Below, in pieces: positions 7,353 through 15,631 of a stretch of 34,992 nt of DNA. The notes below the pieces were generated by a model that was given only the letters and a program-made list of their open reading frames with translations, was not told the DNA's origin and did not search any database. Every line of letters starts with the position of its first letter. Position 1 is the first letter of the stretch. The position numbers were made by a program, and so were the translations under genes. Source of the stretch: Alcaligenaceae bacterium (lineage in GTDB: Bacteria; Pseudomonadota; Gammaproteobacteria; Burkholderiales; Burkholderiaceae_B); assembly GCA_012727555.1 (NCBI GenBank), contig JAAYGT010000045.1:1-34992 (forward strand). The letters run 5' to 3'.

Positions 7353-8576
7353 ATGATGTCCTCATCGACCCCTTCAGCCCGCCTTCCATCAAACACCCTG
7401 GTCCTGCTCGCCACACTCGCCGTTCAGTCGCTGGTAGCCATGGCGTTATTGACCATACCGGTCATCGCGCCCACTGTTGCGCTTGCCTTGAACGTGTCAC
7501 CCGCCTTGGTCGGTCTTTACATTGCGGTGGCCTACATGGGCGCCATGACGGCCAGTTTGCTGTCCGGGGGCCTGGTGCGACGTTTTGGCGCTATACGGTG
7601 CAGTCAAACTGGACTGGCCTTGTGTGCGCTGGGGCTGGGCATCAGCATCACGCCCAACCCGGTCTTTGCCGCGATGGGCGCCTTACTGATCGGTCTGGGC
7701 TACGGGCCGATCACACCGGCCAGTTCGCACTTGCTGGCGCTGTCGACGCCGGCACACCGCATGTCGTTTGTTTTTTCAGTGAAACAGACCGGCGTTCCTC
7801 TGGGTGGTGGGCTGGCAGGGCTGATTGTGCCGAGTCTTGCCGAATTCACCTCCTGGCAGAGTGCGCTCGGTTTTGTCGCCGTCTGCTGCCTTGTGTGCGC
7901 TGCGGTCATACAACCCTTGTGCAAAACACTTGATGCCGACAAAGACACAACACGCAAGCTGTCCATTCGCAGCAGCCTGGTTTCGCCATTGAAACTGGTA
8001 TTCAGCCACCGTCCACTGACGGTTCTGGCGCTGCTGTCTTTTATGTTCTCGATCAGCCAGTTGTCGTTGCTGACCTATATGGTGACGTTCCTTCACGAAG
8101 ATTTATCCATGAGCCTGATCACTGCAGGCATTGTGCTGGCCGTGGCACAGGCTGCCGGGGTCGCCGGGCGCATGATCTGGGGCTATGTGGCTGACCAGTA
8201 TCTGGGCTCTGTACGCATGCTGGTGGTCTTGTCACTGGTCATCGGTGCATGCGCACTGATCACGCCCTGGCTGGGCCAGTTCGACACGCTGCTGGTTACA
8301 CTGCTGGTGCTGTCGGCTTTTGGCAGTTCGGCGATTGGCTGGAACGGCGTGTATCTGGCCGAGGTTGCACGGCAGGCACCGGCGGGTCAAGCCAGTCTGG
8401 CTACCGGCGGCACATTATCCATGACATTCTTGGGTGTTGTTCTGGGCCCCCCGTTGTTCGGCTTGATTGCCACAACATTGGGTAGCTATGGGTTGGCGTA
8501 TGCAACACTGGCGGTGCCTGCAACACTCTGCCTGTTTCTGTTGTGGCGTTTTGGGCCTGCGTTCAGAAAGGGCTGA
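7353..8576 (+). CDS. Major facilitator superfamily transporter
   Basis: This 407-residue inner-membrane protein has twelve predicted hydrophobic helices in two halves of six, the MFS fold. The motif-A region between helices 2 and 3 reads GGLVRRFGAIR, and the equivalent in the second half reads GYVADQYLG. The central loop (about residues 190-215) is polar and charged. General features resemble the CynX/NimT and sugar-phosphate-like MFS groups, but no substrate can be named. Two ATGs stand at 7353 and 7356, with only a weak GAG upstream. It is a single gene, convergent with ilvD across a 1-kb repeat-rich gap. A drug or organic-acid exporter or importer are both possible. Confidence 0.85.
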   Translation: MMSSSTPSARLPSNTLVLLATLAVQSLVAMALLTIPVIAPTVALALNVSPALVGLYIAVAYMGAMTASLLSGGLVRRFGAIRCSQTGLALCALGLGISITPNPVFAAMGALLIGLGYGPITPASSHLLALSTPAHRMSFVFSVKQTGVPLGGGLAGLIVPSLAEFTSWQSALGFVAVCCLVCAAVIQPLCKTLDADKDTTRKLSIRSSLVSPLKLVFSHRPLTVLALLSFMFSISQLSLLTYMVTFLHEDLSMSLITAGIVLAVAQAAGVAGRMIWGYVADQYLGSVRMLVVLSLVIGACALITPWLGQFDTLLVTLLVLSAFGSSAIGWNGVYLAEVARQAPAGQASLATGGTLSMTFLGVVLGPPLFGLIATTLGSYGLAYATLAVPATLCLFLLWRFGPAFRKG

Positions 8577-8580
8577 TCAC

Positions 8581-8688
8581 GGGTTCTTGACAAAGGTTGC
8601 GTCATGCACAGAGATTCTTGAGCGAGTTCGGTTTTCTTGCCAAGAGGTTCTTGACGAGGGCAGGTTATTGCCAAGAGGTTCTTGACCC
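8581..8688 (+). repeat. Four TTCTTGA direct repeats leading into palindrome A
   Basis: The heptamer TTCTTGA occurs at 8584, 8615, 8648 and 8679, spaced 31, 33 and 31 bases. The last two copies sit in a 19-base exact repeat (8637-8655 and 8668-8686) that is itself a small hairpin, CAAGA-GGT-TCTTG. The array ends directly at the outer arm of palindrome A. The same TTCTTGA-S-CC junction leads into palindrome B on the other strand, so these repeats seem to belong to the element. Two copies is too few, and the spacers too short, for a CRISPR. Confidence 0.75.
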
Positions 8689-8900
8689 GGTCTGTGAGCG
8701 TGTGTGAGGGCGGGGCGTCTGCATCGCACGGCCCCTGCGGGGCTTCCCGGGTTTTTCGCGCAGAATGGGGCGGGCCCAGAACTCGCGCAGTCGACCCGTT
8801 GGGTCGCGCGCTCAAACAGCTGGGCCCTTGCTCCCCCATTCCGCACGAAAAACCCGGCGTGCTCAAGCAGCCCCCCCGCCCTCACACACGCCCACAGACC
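8689..8900 (+). repeat. Structured palindromic element, copy A (plus orientation)
   Basis: A 212-base multi-stem palindrome. P1: outer arms 8689-8715 and 8874-8900, 26 of 27 paired. A side hairpin GCCCC-TGC-GGGGC at 8731-8743. P2: 8747-8770 with 8834-8857, 22 of 24 paired. P3: GGGCCCAG (8772-8779) with CTGGGCCC (8820-8827). P4 at the tip: CGACCC-GTT-GGGTCG (8792-8806). A second copy in opposite orientation lies at 9184-9403. Single-stranded and junction segments are nearly identical between copies, for example CCAGAACTCGCGC and GCGCTCAAACAGCTGG. P1 and P2 differ in sequence but stay paired. It lies downstream of, and in sense with, the MFS gene. I do not recognise it as a named RNA or transposable element; no protein is credible here. 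Confidence 0.85.
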
Positions 8901-8948
8901 TGATCAGCAAGGCTATTTGGCAGGATGCAGTCATTGCCGGCTGACCAG
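8901..8948 (+). repeat. Short imperfect hairpin after palindrome A
   Basis: TGATCAGCAAGGC (8901-8913) pairs imperfectly with GCCGGCTGACCA (8936-8947). It directly follows the 3' arm of copy A. Only the TGAT at its start is shared with the sequence following copy B, so it may not belong to the element. Confidence 0.4.
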
Positions 8949-9100
8949 TCCTTCTGCACCATTCAATCCTTCTGCACCATCCAGGATTGCTGCACCATCA
9001 ACCATTTCTGCATCGCCCGATATTTCTGCACCAACCAGCACATTTGCATCACCCAGTATGCATCGTTCAGTATTTCTACAGCACTCAACTTTCAGCACAC
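8949..9100 (+). repeat. 18-bp degenerate tandem repeat array
   Basis: About eight units of roughly TTTCTGCACCATCCAGTA follow one another. The CTGCA core recurs with its G at 8956, 8974, 8992, 9010, 9028 and 9046, exactly every 18 bases, then after a 14-base slip at 9060 and 9078, and finally near 9095. The period is a multiple of three, so every open frame through it gives a six-residue repeat, but no frame has a ribosome site or a believable protein. It sits between the two inverted palindromes. Early units are the most alike; later ones decay. Possible roles are iteron-like protein binding or simple slippage products. Confidence 0.8.
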
Positions 9101-9183
9101 ATCGGTTACCCGTACCGACCACCGCTTCCTGGCAATGCACGCTCTGGTCCAGCAAACCACCGCTTCAAACACACACTTCATCA

Positions 9184-9403
9184 GGTCCTGGCGGGTGCGG
9201 ATGGGCGCCGGATGGGCTTGAACACGCCGGTGCTGTCGGGCTGACCGGGGGTTCAAGGGTCCAGCTGTTTGAGCGCGACGCTTGTCGATCCACCGGATCG
9301 ACCGCGCGAGTTCTGGACCCGCCCCGGACAGCCCGACGGCACCGGGAAGCCCCGAAGGGGCCGTGTGATGCACATCCGGCGCCCATCCGCACCCGCCAGG
9401 ACC
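9184..9403 (-). repeat. Structured palindromic element, copy B (minus orientation)
   Basis: This is a 220-base copy of the element at 8689-8900, on the other strand. P1: a perfect 31-base inverted repeat, 9184-9214 with 9373-9403. Side hairpin at 9349-9361, which in element sense differs from copy A only in its loop (TTC for TGC). P2: 9227-9250 with 9322-9345, 22 of 24 paired. P3: 9257-9264 with 9313-9320, reading GGGTCCAG/CTGGACCC, a T-A pair replacing a C-G pair of copy A. P4: GTCGATCC-ACC-GGATCGAC (9284-9302), again with one C-G to T-A exchange. P1 and P2 share almost no sequence with copy A. It lies downstream of ilvD and in sense with it, beyond the ilvD terminator. Confidence 0.85.
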
Positions 9404-9460
9404 GGCTCAAGAAACCTGAAGCGAACGCTGCACAAACACGCCCTGACTGAAGAAACCTGA
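9404..9460 (-). repeat. CAGGTTTCTT repeats leading into palindrome B
   Basis: On the minus strand, CAGGTTTCTTCAG (9447-9460 complement) and CAGGTTTCTTGAG (9406-9419 complement) stand 41 bases apart, with a weaker CAGGTTTTATCAG copy just before. The last ends in TTCTTGAGCC directly before the outer arm of copy B, exactly as TTCTTGACCC precedes copy A. This shows that the conserved element includes its 5' flank. Confidence 0.6.
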
Positions 9461-9530
9461 TAAAACCTGTGCAAAAACACAGATCGACCCAGACAACGTG
9501 ACAACACATTCAACTTCAGAAAGTGTGCAC

Positions 9531-9573
9531 AAGAAACAAAACCGGCCGTGCCAGGCAACCCGACACGGCCGGT
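9531..9573 (-). terminator. Intrinsic terminator of ilvD
   Basis: On the minus strand a perfect ten-base-pair stem, ACCGGCCGTG (9564-9573 complement) and CACGGCCGGT (9541-9550 complement), encloses 13 bases and runs into TTTGTTTCTT. It starts 18 bases after the ilvD stop codon. Confidence 0.85.
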
Positions 9574-9591
9574 AATTACGGAACAAGAATG

Positions 9592-11454
9592 TTAACGACG
9601 CAACTGGGAGATGTCGCGCACCGCGCCACGATCGGCCGATGTAGCAAGTGCCGCGTAGGCCTGCAACGCCTGCGATACAACACGCTCACGGTTCAGCGGC
9701 TTCCAGGCAGCAGCCCCGCGAGCCTCCATGGCCGCACGGCGTGCAGCGAGCTCTTCATCGGAAATGGCCAGATGAATACGACGGTTCGGGATATCGATTT
9801 CGATGGTGTCGCCTTCATTGACCAGGCCAATGGCACCACCCTCGGCCGCTTCCGGCGATGCGTGGCCAATGACCAGCCCTGAGGAACCGCCCGAAAAACG
9901 GCCATCAGTGAGCAAGGCTGAGCAGGCACCCAGGCCCTTGGACTTGAGATACGACGTGGGATACAACATTTCCTGCATGCCAGGGCCGCCCTTGGGGCCT
10001 TCATAACGAATGATGACAACATCGCCCGCCTTGACCTTATCGCCCAGAATACCCTCAACGGCATCTTCCTGGCTTTCATAAACACGCGCAATGCCGGTGA
10101 AAGTGAGAATGCTTTCGTCGACACCCGCCGTTTTGACGATGCAACCCTTTTCAGCCAGGTTACCGTACAGCACGGCCAGGCCACCGTCCTGGGAGTAGGC
10201 ATGTTCGCGCGAACGGATGCAGCCGGCGGCGCGATCGAGATCGTGTTCCGTGTAATGACGATCCTGGCTGAATGCCACGCTGGTACGAACACCACCCGGC
10301 GCAGCCTTGAACATATCGAGTGCTTCCTGTGACGCCTGACCGCCGTTGATGTCCCACTGCGCAATAGCGTTACCCAGCGTACCACTGTGCACGTTGCCAA
10401 CATCAAGATTGAGCAGACCGGCACGGGACAGTTCGCCAAGAATACCCATGATGCCGCCGGCACGGTGGACGTCTTCGATGTGATACTTGTTCGTGGCAGG
10501 GGCCACCTTGCACAGGCACGGCACGTTGCGCGAAATGCGATCAATGTCGGACATGGTGAAATCGACACCGGCTTCCTGTGCTGCAGCCAGCAAATGCAGC
10601 ACCGTATTGGTGGAACCACCCATGGCAACATCGAGTGTCATGGCATTTTCGAAAGCGGCAAACGTGGCAATATTACGAGGCAGCACCGAGGCATCATCGT
10701 GCTCGTAGTAACGTTTGCACAATTCCACAACCAGTGAGCCAGCACGCTCGAACAAGGCCTTGCGACGCGCATGGGTGGCCACAATGGTACCGTTGCCCGG
10801 CAGAGCCAGGCCCAGGGCTTCCGTAAGACAGTTCATGGAATTGGCAGTGAACATGCCGGAACAGGAACCGCAGGTGGGGCAGGCATTGCGCTCGACTTCG
10901 GCCGCTTCGGCATCAGTAACGTTGGGATCGGCGGCCTTGATCATGGCATCGACCAGATCAAGCTTCATGATCACTTTCTGGGTGCCCGGCTCGATGACCT
11001 TGCCGGCTTCCATGGGACCTCCCGACACAAAGACAACCGGAATATTCAGGCGCATGGCGGCCATGAGCATGCCCGGGGTGATTTTGTCGCAGTTGGAAAT
11101 GCAGACCATGGCATCGGCACAGTGCGCATTCACCATGTATTCAACGGAATCGGCAATGAGTTCGCGCGAAGGCAGTGAATACAACATGCCGCCGTGACCC
11201 ATGGCGATGCCATCGTCAACGGCAATGGTGTTGAATTCCTTCGCCACACCGCCAGCGGCTTCGATCTGGCGCGCCACCAACTGGCCAAGATCCTTAAGGT
11301 GCACGTGACCGGGCACGAACTGGGTGAATGAATTCACCACGGCAATGATCGGCTTGTTGAAATCGTCATCTTTCATGCCGGTGGCACGCCAGAGGGCGCG
11401 GGCACCGGCCATGTTGCGACCGTGGGTGGAGGTGCGGGAACGATAGTGCGGCAT
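9592..11454 (-). CDS. ilvD: Dihydroxy-acid dehydratase (IlvD)
   Basis: 620 residues, the usual length (E. coli 616). It is the Fe-S enzyme that dehydrates 2,3-dihydroxy-isovalerate and -methylvalerate to the keto acids that lead to valine, leucine and isoleucine. The start [19 protein letters not shown] is typical. Cluster and active-site landmarks are in place: [11 protein letters not shown] (about residues 120-130), [16 protein letters not shown] (about 190-205), and a C-terminal block with [23 protein letters not shown] sequence lies upstream of the ATG as a modest ribosome site. It stands alone, with its own terminator. No ilv regulator gene is adjacent. Confidence 0.96.
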   Translation of the reverse strand: MPHYRSRTSTHGRNMAGARALWRATGMKDDDFNKPIIAVVNSFTQFVPGHVHLKDLGQLVARQIEAAGGVAKEFNTIAVDDGIAMGHGGMLYSLPSRELIADSVEYMVNAHCADAMVCISNCDKITPGMLMAAMRLNIPVVFVSGGPMEAGKVIEPGTQKVIMKLDLVDAMIKAADPNVTDAEAAEVERNACPTCGSCSGMFTANSMNCLTEALGLALPGNGTIVATHARRKALFERAGSLVVELCKRYYEHDDASVLPRNIATFAAFENAMTLDVAMGGSTNTVLHLLAAAQEAGVDFTMSDIDRISRNVPCLCKVAPATNKYHIEDVHRAGGIMGILGELSRAGLLNLDVGNVHSGTLGNAIAQWDINGGQASQEALDMFKAAPGGVRTSVAFSQDRHYTEHDLDRAAGCIRSREHAYSQDGGLAVLYGNLAEKGCIVKTAGVDESILTFTGIARVYESQEDAVEGILGDKVKAGDVVIIRYEGPKGGPGMQEMLYPTSYLKSKGLGACSALLTDGRFSGGSSGLVIGHASPEAAEGGAIGLVNEGDTIEIDIPNRRIHLAISDEELAARRAAMEARGAAAWKPLNRERVVSQALQAYAALATSADRGAVRDISQLRR

Positions 11455-11471
11455 GGAAGTTTTCCGGAAGA

Positions 11472-11627
11472 ATGGCCAAAGAACCTTATGATAAACGGCA
11501 TCTTGAAAGTTTTCAGCAGCGGGTGGTCTGCCGGCCCCTGGCGCGGGTGCGGCTGCTGCGGGGGTTGATGCTGTTCATGCAGCCCCTGCGCCCGCCGGGC
11601 AAGCGTCACCGGCTAAGGCCGGGTTAA
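11472..11627 (+). CDS. Possible 51-residue basic protein
   Basis: An ATG at 11472 opens a 51-codon frame ending at TAA 11627, divergent from ilvD and 17 bases from its start. The product would be basic (opening [19 protein letters not shown], ending KRHRLRPG). GGAAG lies only one or two bases before the ATG, too close for normal initiation. I recognise no family. The ilvD promoter would have to lie within it. It could equally be chance in GC-rich intergenic DNA. Confidence 0.22.
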   Translation: MAKEPYDKRHLESFQQRVVCRPLARVRLLRGLMLFMQPLRPPGKRHRLRPG

Positions 11628-11658
11628 GAAATTACGACCCCCCAGGCACAGCGGCTCT

Positions 11659-11705
11659 TGGTATAGTTTCTGAAAACGAACGGGCCTGTATTTCTGAAAA
11701 CGAAC
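11659..11705 (+). promoter_or_regulatory. ppc promoter with paired direct repeats
   Basis: TGGTATAGT (11659-11667) is an extended -10 motif (TGn plus TATAGT, 5 of 6). No good -35 is visible, as is usual for this class. Immediately after it, the 15-base sequence TTTCTGAAAACGAAC occurs twice, at 11667-11681 and 11691-11705, 24 bases apart. The repeats would cover the start site and early leader, a position suited to a repressor. ppc starts 38 bases later. Confidence 0.5.
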
Positions 11706-11743
11706 ATACGCAACAACCCACCCCCACTTTCACAGGAGACACC

Positions 11744-14596
11744 GTGACACCAAGCCCCGCTGCCCCACCCGCCTCATTGCGAAACGATATCCGCCGCCTT
11801 GGCAAAGTTCTGGGCGATGTCATTCGCGAGTGCGAAGGGAAATCCGTCTACGATGTCATCGAGAAACTGCGCCGGTCTGCTGTCAAGTTCCGGCGCGAGG
11901 GGCAGATCAAGGACAGTCGCACACTTGAACGCTATGTGGCGCGGCTTTCTGAAAAGGAAACGTCATCGGTGGCCCGCGCGTTCAGCTATTTTCTGCATTT
12001 GTCGAACATTGCCGAAGACCGCGACCAGAACCGTCGCCAGCGCCAGCATGAACTGACCGGAACCGAACCCATGCGCGGTAGCCTTGCACACGCGCTGGAA
12101 CTGCTGGACCAGCAAGGTGTCAGCCGCCGGAAAACGCTCAATTTTCTTAAACAAACCTGCATTGTTCCCGTGCTCACGGCACACCCCACCGAAGTGCAGC
12201 GTAAAAGTACGCTTGATGTACACCGTGAAATTGCACGCCACCTGGCGCAATCCGACGATGCCCTCACCCGCACCGAACAGACCGAACTGGAACTGCATCT
12301 GGCCGGGCTGATTTCCACCCTGTGGCAAACACGCATGTTGCGCTGGCAGAAGCTGACCGTGATCGACGAAATCGACAACGCACTGAGCTACTACACCAGC
12401 ACTTTCCTGCACGCCCTGCCCCAGTTGTATCAAGACCTGGCCCGCCAGCTGCACGGCACCGATACCTCGGCATTCGATCCGCCCGGCAAAGCACTGCCAC
12501 CTTTCCTGCAAATGGGCAGCTGGATCGGGGGGGATCGCGATGGCAATCCGAATGTCGATGCATCCACCCTGGAACAGGCACTGCTGCGGCAATCCACCGT
12601 CATTCTCCGGCACTACCTGCAGGAAATCCACGCCTTGGGCAAAGGGCTTTCGGTGTCCAGTTCGCTCAATGGCGTCACACCGGAACTGGACGCGCTGTCC
12701 CGCACCAGTCTCGACGCCTCCGAGCACCGCATCGACGAGCCTTACCGTCGTGCACTCATTCACGTTTACGCACGCATGGCGGCCACTTCGCGCGAACTGA
12801 CGGGTAAATCGCTGGCCGAGCGCCCGACCTACGATGCGCCGGCGTACCTGACACCCGCCGGGCTTGTCGATGATCTGAACACGCTGTCGAAGTCGCTGCA
12901 GAAACATCACGGCAGTGCCATCGCACGGCTTCGGCTGTCATCCCTCATCCAGGCCGTCAGCGTCTTTGGTTTCCATCTGGCCTCACTCGATCTGCGCCAG
13001 AGCTCCGACGTGCACGAACGGGTTCTGACTGAACTGTTCCTCACTGCCGGGGTTGAACTGAACGGTACCCCTGTGCATTACGCAGCCCTGCCCGAGGATG
13101 AAAAAATCGCGTTGCTGCGCATGGAACTGCAACAAGCCCGCCCGCTGGTTTCACCCTGGATCCGGTATTCGGAAGAAACTGAAAAGGAACTGGCCATACT
13201 GCGCATGGCCGCTTCGGTGCGCCAGCGTTACGGGCATGCGGCTATCCGGCAAACCATCATTTCACATACGGAATCGCTCAGCGACCTGCTTGAGGTGCTG
13301 GTGCTTCAACAGGAAACCGGGCTGATCACCCCGTCGCATGCCGGTACCGGGCTGGCTTCGCCCCAGGGTCTGATGGTCGTCCCCCTGTTCGAAACCATTC
13401 CCGACCTTGAAAAAGCACCCGCCATCATGGCCGCCTGGCTCGATCTGCCCGAGGTCATCGAACGCATCCACACCACCCACGACAGCATTCAGGAAGTCAT
13501 GCTGGGCTATTCCGACAGCAACAAAGACGGCGGCTACCTGACCTCGAACTGGTCGCTGTACGTCGCAGAACGCCAATTGGTTCAGGTCTTTCGCAAGCGC
13601 AAGGTGCGCCTGCGTCTGTTCCATGGCCGCGGGGGCTCGGTTGCACGGGGGGGCGGTTCCAGTTTCGATGCCATCCTGGCCCAGCCGCCGGGAACCGTCA
13701 ACGGCCAGATCCGCCTGACGGAACAGGGTGAAGTGATCCAGAGCAAGTACAAAGATGCACGGGTGGGTCGCTGGCATCTGGAAAACATTGTGGCCGCCAC
13801 GCTTGAAGCCAGTTTGCCAGGCAACCCGAACCAGGCCAGCACCGACGACACCCATATGGAGCAATTCGGCGCCGTTGTCGAGTACCTGTCGGAGCAGGCT
13901 CAAACAAGCTACCGCGATCTGGTCTACAACACACCAGGGTTCAACGACTACTTCTTCGCTTCGACACCCATTCGGGAGATTGCCGGCCTGAACATCGGAT
14001 CACGACCGGCCTCACGCAAAGCGAACCAGAAAATCGAAGACCTGCGCGCCATTCCCTGGGGCTTTTCGTGGGCGCAATGCCGGCTCATGCTGACCGGCTG
14101 GTATGGTGTGGGCAGTGCCATGCAGGCCTACCTTGATCACGGCTGTCCCGGCAGCCCGGCCAGCCGCGATGACCGCCTTCAGGTCCTTCGAACCATGGAG
14201 CAAAGCTGGCCGTTTTTCCGCACGTTGTTATCCAACATGGAACAAGTGCTGGCCAAGACGGACCTGGACATTGCACAGCGCTACGCGGGGCTGGTACCCG
14301 ACAAGAAATTGCGCGACACTGTTTTCGCCCGCATCGAGACCGAGTTCAAACTGACTTGCCAACTGTTTACCCAGGTGTGCGGGCACGCTTTGCTGGCCAA
14401 TGATCAGGTTTTGCGCGACGCCCTGAGCGAACGCTTCGCCTATATCGACCCATTGAACCACCTGCAGGTTGAATTGCTGCGCCGCCACCGCGCGCGCGGC
14501 CAGACACCTGCGGGCGATGCCCCCGAGGACGGTACGCAGCGGGCCATTCACATGACCATCAACGGTATTGCTGCCGGTTTACGCAACTCCGGCTAA
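11744..14596 (+). CDS. ppc: Phosphoenolpyruvate carboxylase (Ppc)
   Basis: 950 residues, full length. The cytoplasmic enzyme carboxylates phosphoenolpyruvate to oxaloacetate, replenishing the TCA cycle. The catalytic histidine is in [13 protein letters not shown] (His147). [10 protein letters not shown], the glycine loop [13 protein letters not shown] (His627, Arg629) and QGEVIQSKY form the rest of the active site. It ends in [13 protein letters not shown], the conserved C-terminus that contributes to the allosteric and active sites; the family usually reads RNTG, so Ser replaces Thr. The start is GTG with AGGAG six bases before it. An extended -10 promoter with direct repeats lies upstream. 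The following SDR gene begins 37 bases downstream and may be read through. Confidence 0.97.
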   Translation: MTPSPAAPPASLRNDIRRLGKVLGDVIRECEGKSVYDVIEKLRRSAVKFRREGQIKDSRTLERYVARLSEKETSSVARAFSYFLHLSNIAEDRDQNRRQRQHELTGTEPMRGSLAHALELLDQQGVSRRKTLNFLKQTCIVPVLTAHPTEVQRKSTLDVHREIARHLAQSDDALTRTEQTELELHLAGLISTLWQTRMLRWQKLTVIDEIDNALSYYTSTFLHALPQLYQDLARQLHGTDTSAFDPPGKALPPFLQMGSWIGGDRDGNPNVDASTLEQALLRQSTVILRHYLQEIHALGKGLSVSSSLNGVTPELDALSRTSLDASEHRIDEPYRRALIHVYARMAATSRELTGKSLAERPTYDAPAYLTPAGLVDDLNTLSKSLQKHHGSAIARLRLSSLIQAVSVFGFHLASLDLRQSSDVHERVLTELFLTAGVELNGTPVHYAALPEDEKIALLRMELQQARPLVSPWIRYSEETEKELAILRMAASVRQRYGHAAIRQTIISHTESLSDLLEVLVLQQETGLITPSHAGTGLASPQGLMVVPLFETIPDLEKAPAIMAAWLDLPEVIERIHTTHDSIQEVMLGYSDSNKDGGYLTSNWSLYVAERQLVQVFRKRKVRLRLFHGRGGSVARGGGSSFDAILAQPPGTVNGQIRLTEQGEVIQSKYKDARVGRWHLENIVAATLEASLPGNPNQASTDDTHMEQFGAVVEYLSEQAQTSYRDLVYNTPGFNDYFFASTPIREIAGLNIGSRPASRKANQKIEDLRAIPWGFSWAQCRLMLTGWYGVGSAMQAYLDHGCPGSPASRDDRLQVLRTMEQSWPFFRTLLSNMEQVLAKTDLDIAQRYAGLVPDKKLRDTVFARIETEFKLTCQLFTQVCGHALLANDQVLRDALSERFAYIDPLNHLQVELLRRHRARGQTPAGDAPEDGTQRAIHMTINGIAAGLRNSG

Positions 14597-14633
14597 CAAT
14601 CCCACAACAACAACCATGAACACCGAGACACAC

Positions 14634-15389
14634 ATGACAACCGAAAAATTTGCATTGATCACCGGCGCCGGTTCCGGCATTGGCAAGAGCGCGGCACGGG
14701 CACTGGCCGCCGAAGGTTTTTCACTGGCCCTGACAGGCCGACGGCGCGAAGCCCTGGAAGAAACCGCACAGGCAGCGTCGGCCCACGGTGTACGAACGCT
14801 CGTGATTCCGGCCGATGTCGGCCAACCGGAACAGGTCGATGCACTGTTCGAACGCATTCAGACCGAATTCGGTCGCCTTGACCTGCTGTTCAACAACGCC
14901 GGCATTTTCTCGAAACCGGTTTCCCTCGAAGAAATGAGCTACACAGACTGGCAAGCCGCCATTGACGTGAACCTGACCGGCGTATTTCTGTGCACACAAG
15001 GCGCCTTTCGCATGATGAAAAACCAGCACCCAAAAGGGGGCCGGATCATCAACAACGGTTCGATCTCGGCCCACGCACCACGCCCGCATGCCGTGGCGTA
15101 CACCACAACCAAACACGCCATCACTGGCCTGACCAAGGCCACATCACTGGATGGCCGCCCCTGGAACATTGCCTGCGGACAAATCGACATTGGCAATGCC
15201 GCCAGCGAAATGACCACCGCCATGGCCAAGGGTGTAATGCAAGCCGATGGCAGCCACAAGCCGGAACCCCGCATGGACGTTGAACACGTGGCGCGCGCTA
15301 TCGTGTACATGGCCAGCCTGCCCCTCGAAGCCAATGTACAGTTCATGACCGTAATGGCCACCAACATGCCGTTCATAGGCCGGGGCTGA
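14634..15389 (+). CDS. SDR-family NAD(P)-dependent oxidoreductase
   Basis: A classical short-chain dehydrogenase/reductase of 251 residues. The Rossmann nucleotide motif TGAGSGIG is at about residues 11-18, LLFNNAG at about 85-91, the catalytic Ser in NNGSISAHA and the YTTTK motif (Tyr-x-x-x-Lys) follow at the usual spacing. The substrate cannot be told from sequence. I chose the ATG at 14634, with GAG six bases before it, because the protein then opens [13 protein letters not shown] as usual for the family. An ATG at 14616 is the alternative. It follows ppc closely and precedes a Bug receptor and a CoA-transferase, which suggests a role in catabolism of an organic acid, as inference only. 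Confidence 0.88.
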   Translation: MTTEKFALITGAGSGIGKSAARALAAEGFSLALTGRRREALEETAQAASAHGVRTLVIPADVGQPEQVDALFERIQTEFGRLDLLFNNAGIFSKPVSLEEMSYTDWQAAIDVNLTGVFLCTQGAFRMMKNQHPKGGRIINNGSISAHAPRPHAVAYTTTKHAITGLTKATSLDGRPWNIACGQIDIGNAASEMTTAMAKGVMQADGSHKPEPRMDVEHVARAIVYMASLPLEANVQFMTVMATNMPFIGRG

Positions 15390-15473
15390 CGCACGCATGG
15401 CCCGACTGACCTGCTGCAAGCACGTTCGGGCCAAATTCCCAAACGAACGGCCGGTTTGTGCTAAAACAAGGCA

Positions 15474-15503
15474 GGTCGTCCGTTAATCGGACATAATACG
15501 ACC
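15474..15503 (+). promoter_or_regulatory. Nested palindrome upstream of the Bug gene
   Basis: GTCCG-TTAAT-CGGAC (15478-15492) overlaps an outer pair GGTCGT (15474-15479) and ACGACC (15498-15503), and contains the -10-like CATAAT. It looks like an operator around a promoter for the Bug and CoA-transferase genes, 129 bases ahead of the start codon. No matching -35 was found and no regulator gene lies next to it. Confidence 0.38.
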
Positions 15504-15631
15504 TGATTACAGGCAAGTGTTGTACCGTATCGCTTGTAACAATGGCGTCTGTTTCCCGGTTCAGATTTCGGGAATCTGCGGCGCCTTTCTGCAAAGAATC
15601 CGTGCAACCCCTAACACCACAAGGACACTTT

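Noticed and set aside
8581-8688. CRISPR array
   Set aside because: Only two exact 19-base copies, spacers of about 12 bases and no cas genes.
8925-9221. 98-codon frame giving SFCTIQ hexapeptide repeats
   Set aside because: The hexapeptides are a by-product of an 18-bp DNA period, and all frames show equivalent repeats. No start signal.
8689-9403. Insertion sequence or composite transposon
   Set aside because: No transposase or remnant is visible between or in the copies, and no target duplication is evident at the borders. A non-autonomous element is still possible.
8704-9450. Open frame of 248 codons across the palindromes and tandem array
   Set aside because: It runs through two palindromes and an 18-bp repeat, has no ribosome site, and its translation is repeat-derived (PSAP, ISA units). 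The inverted structure explains long open frames here on both strands.
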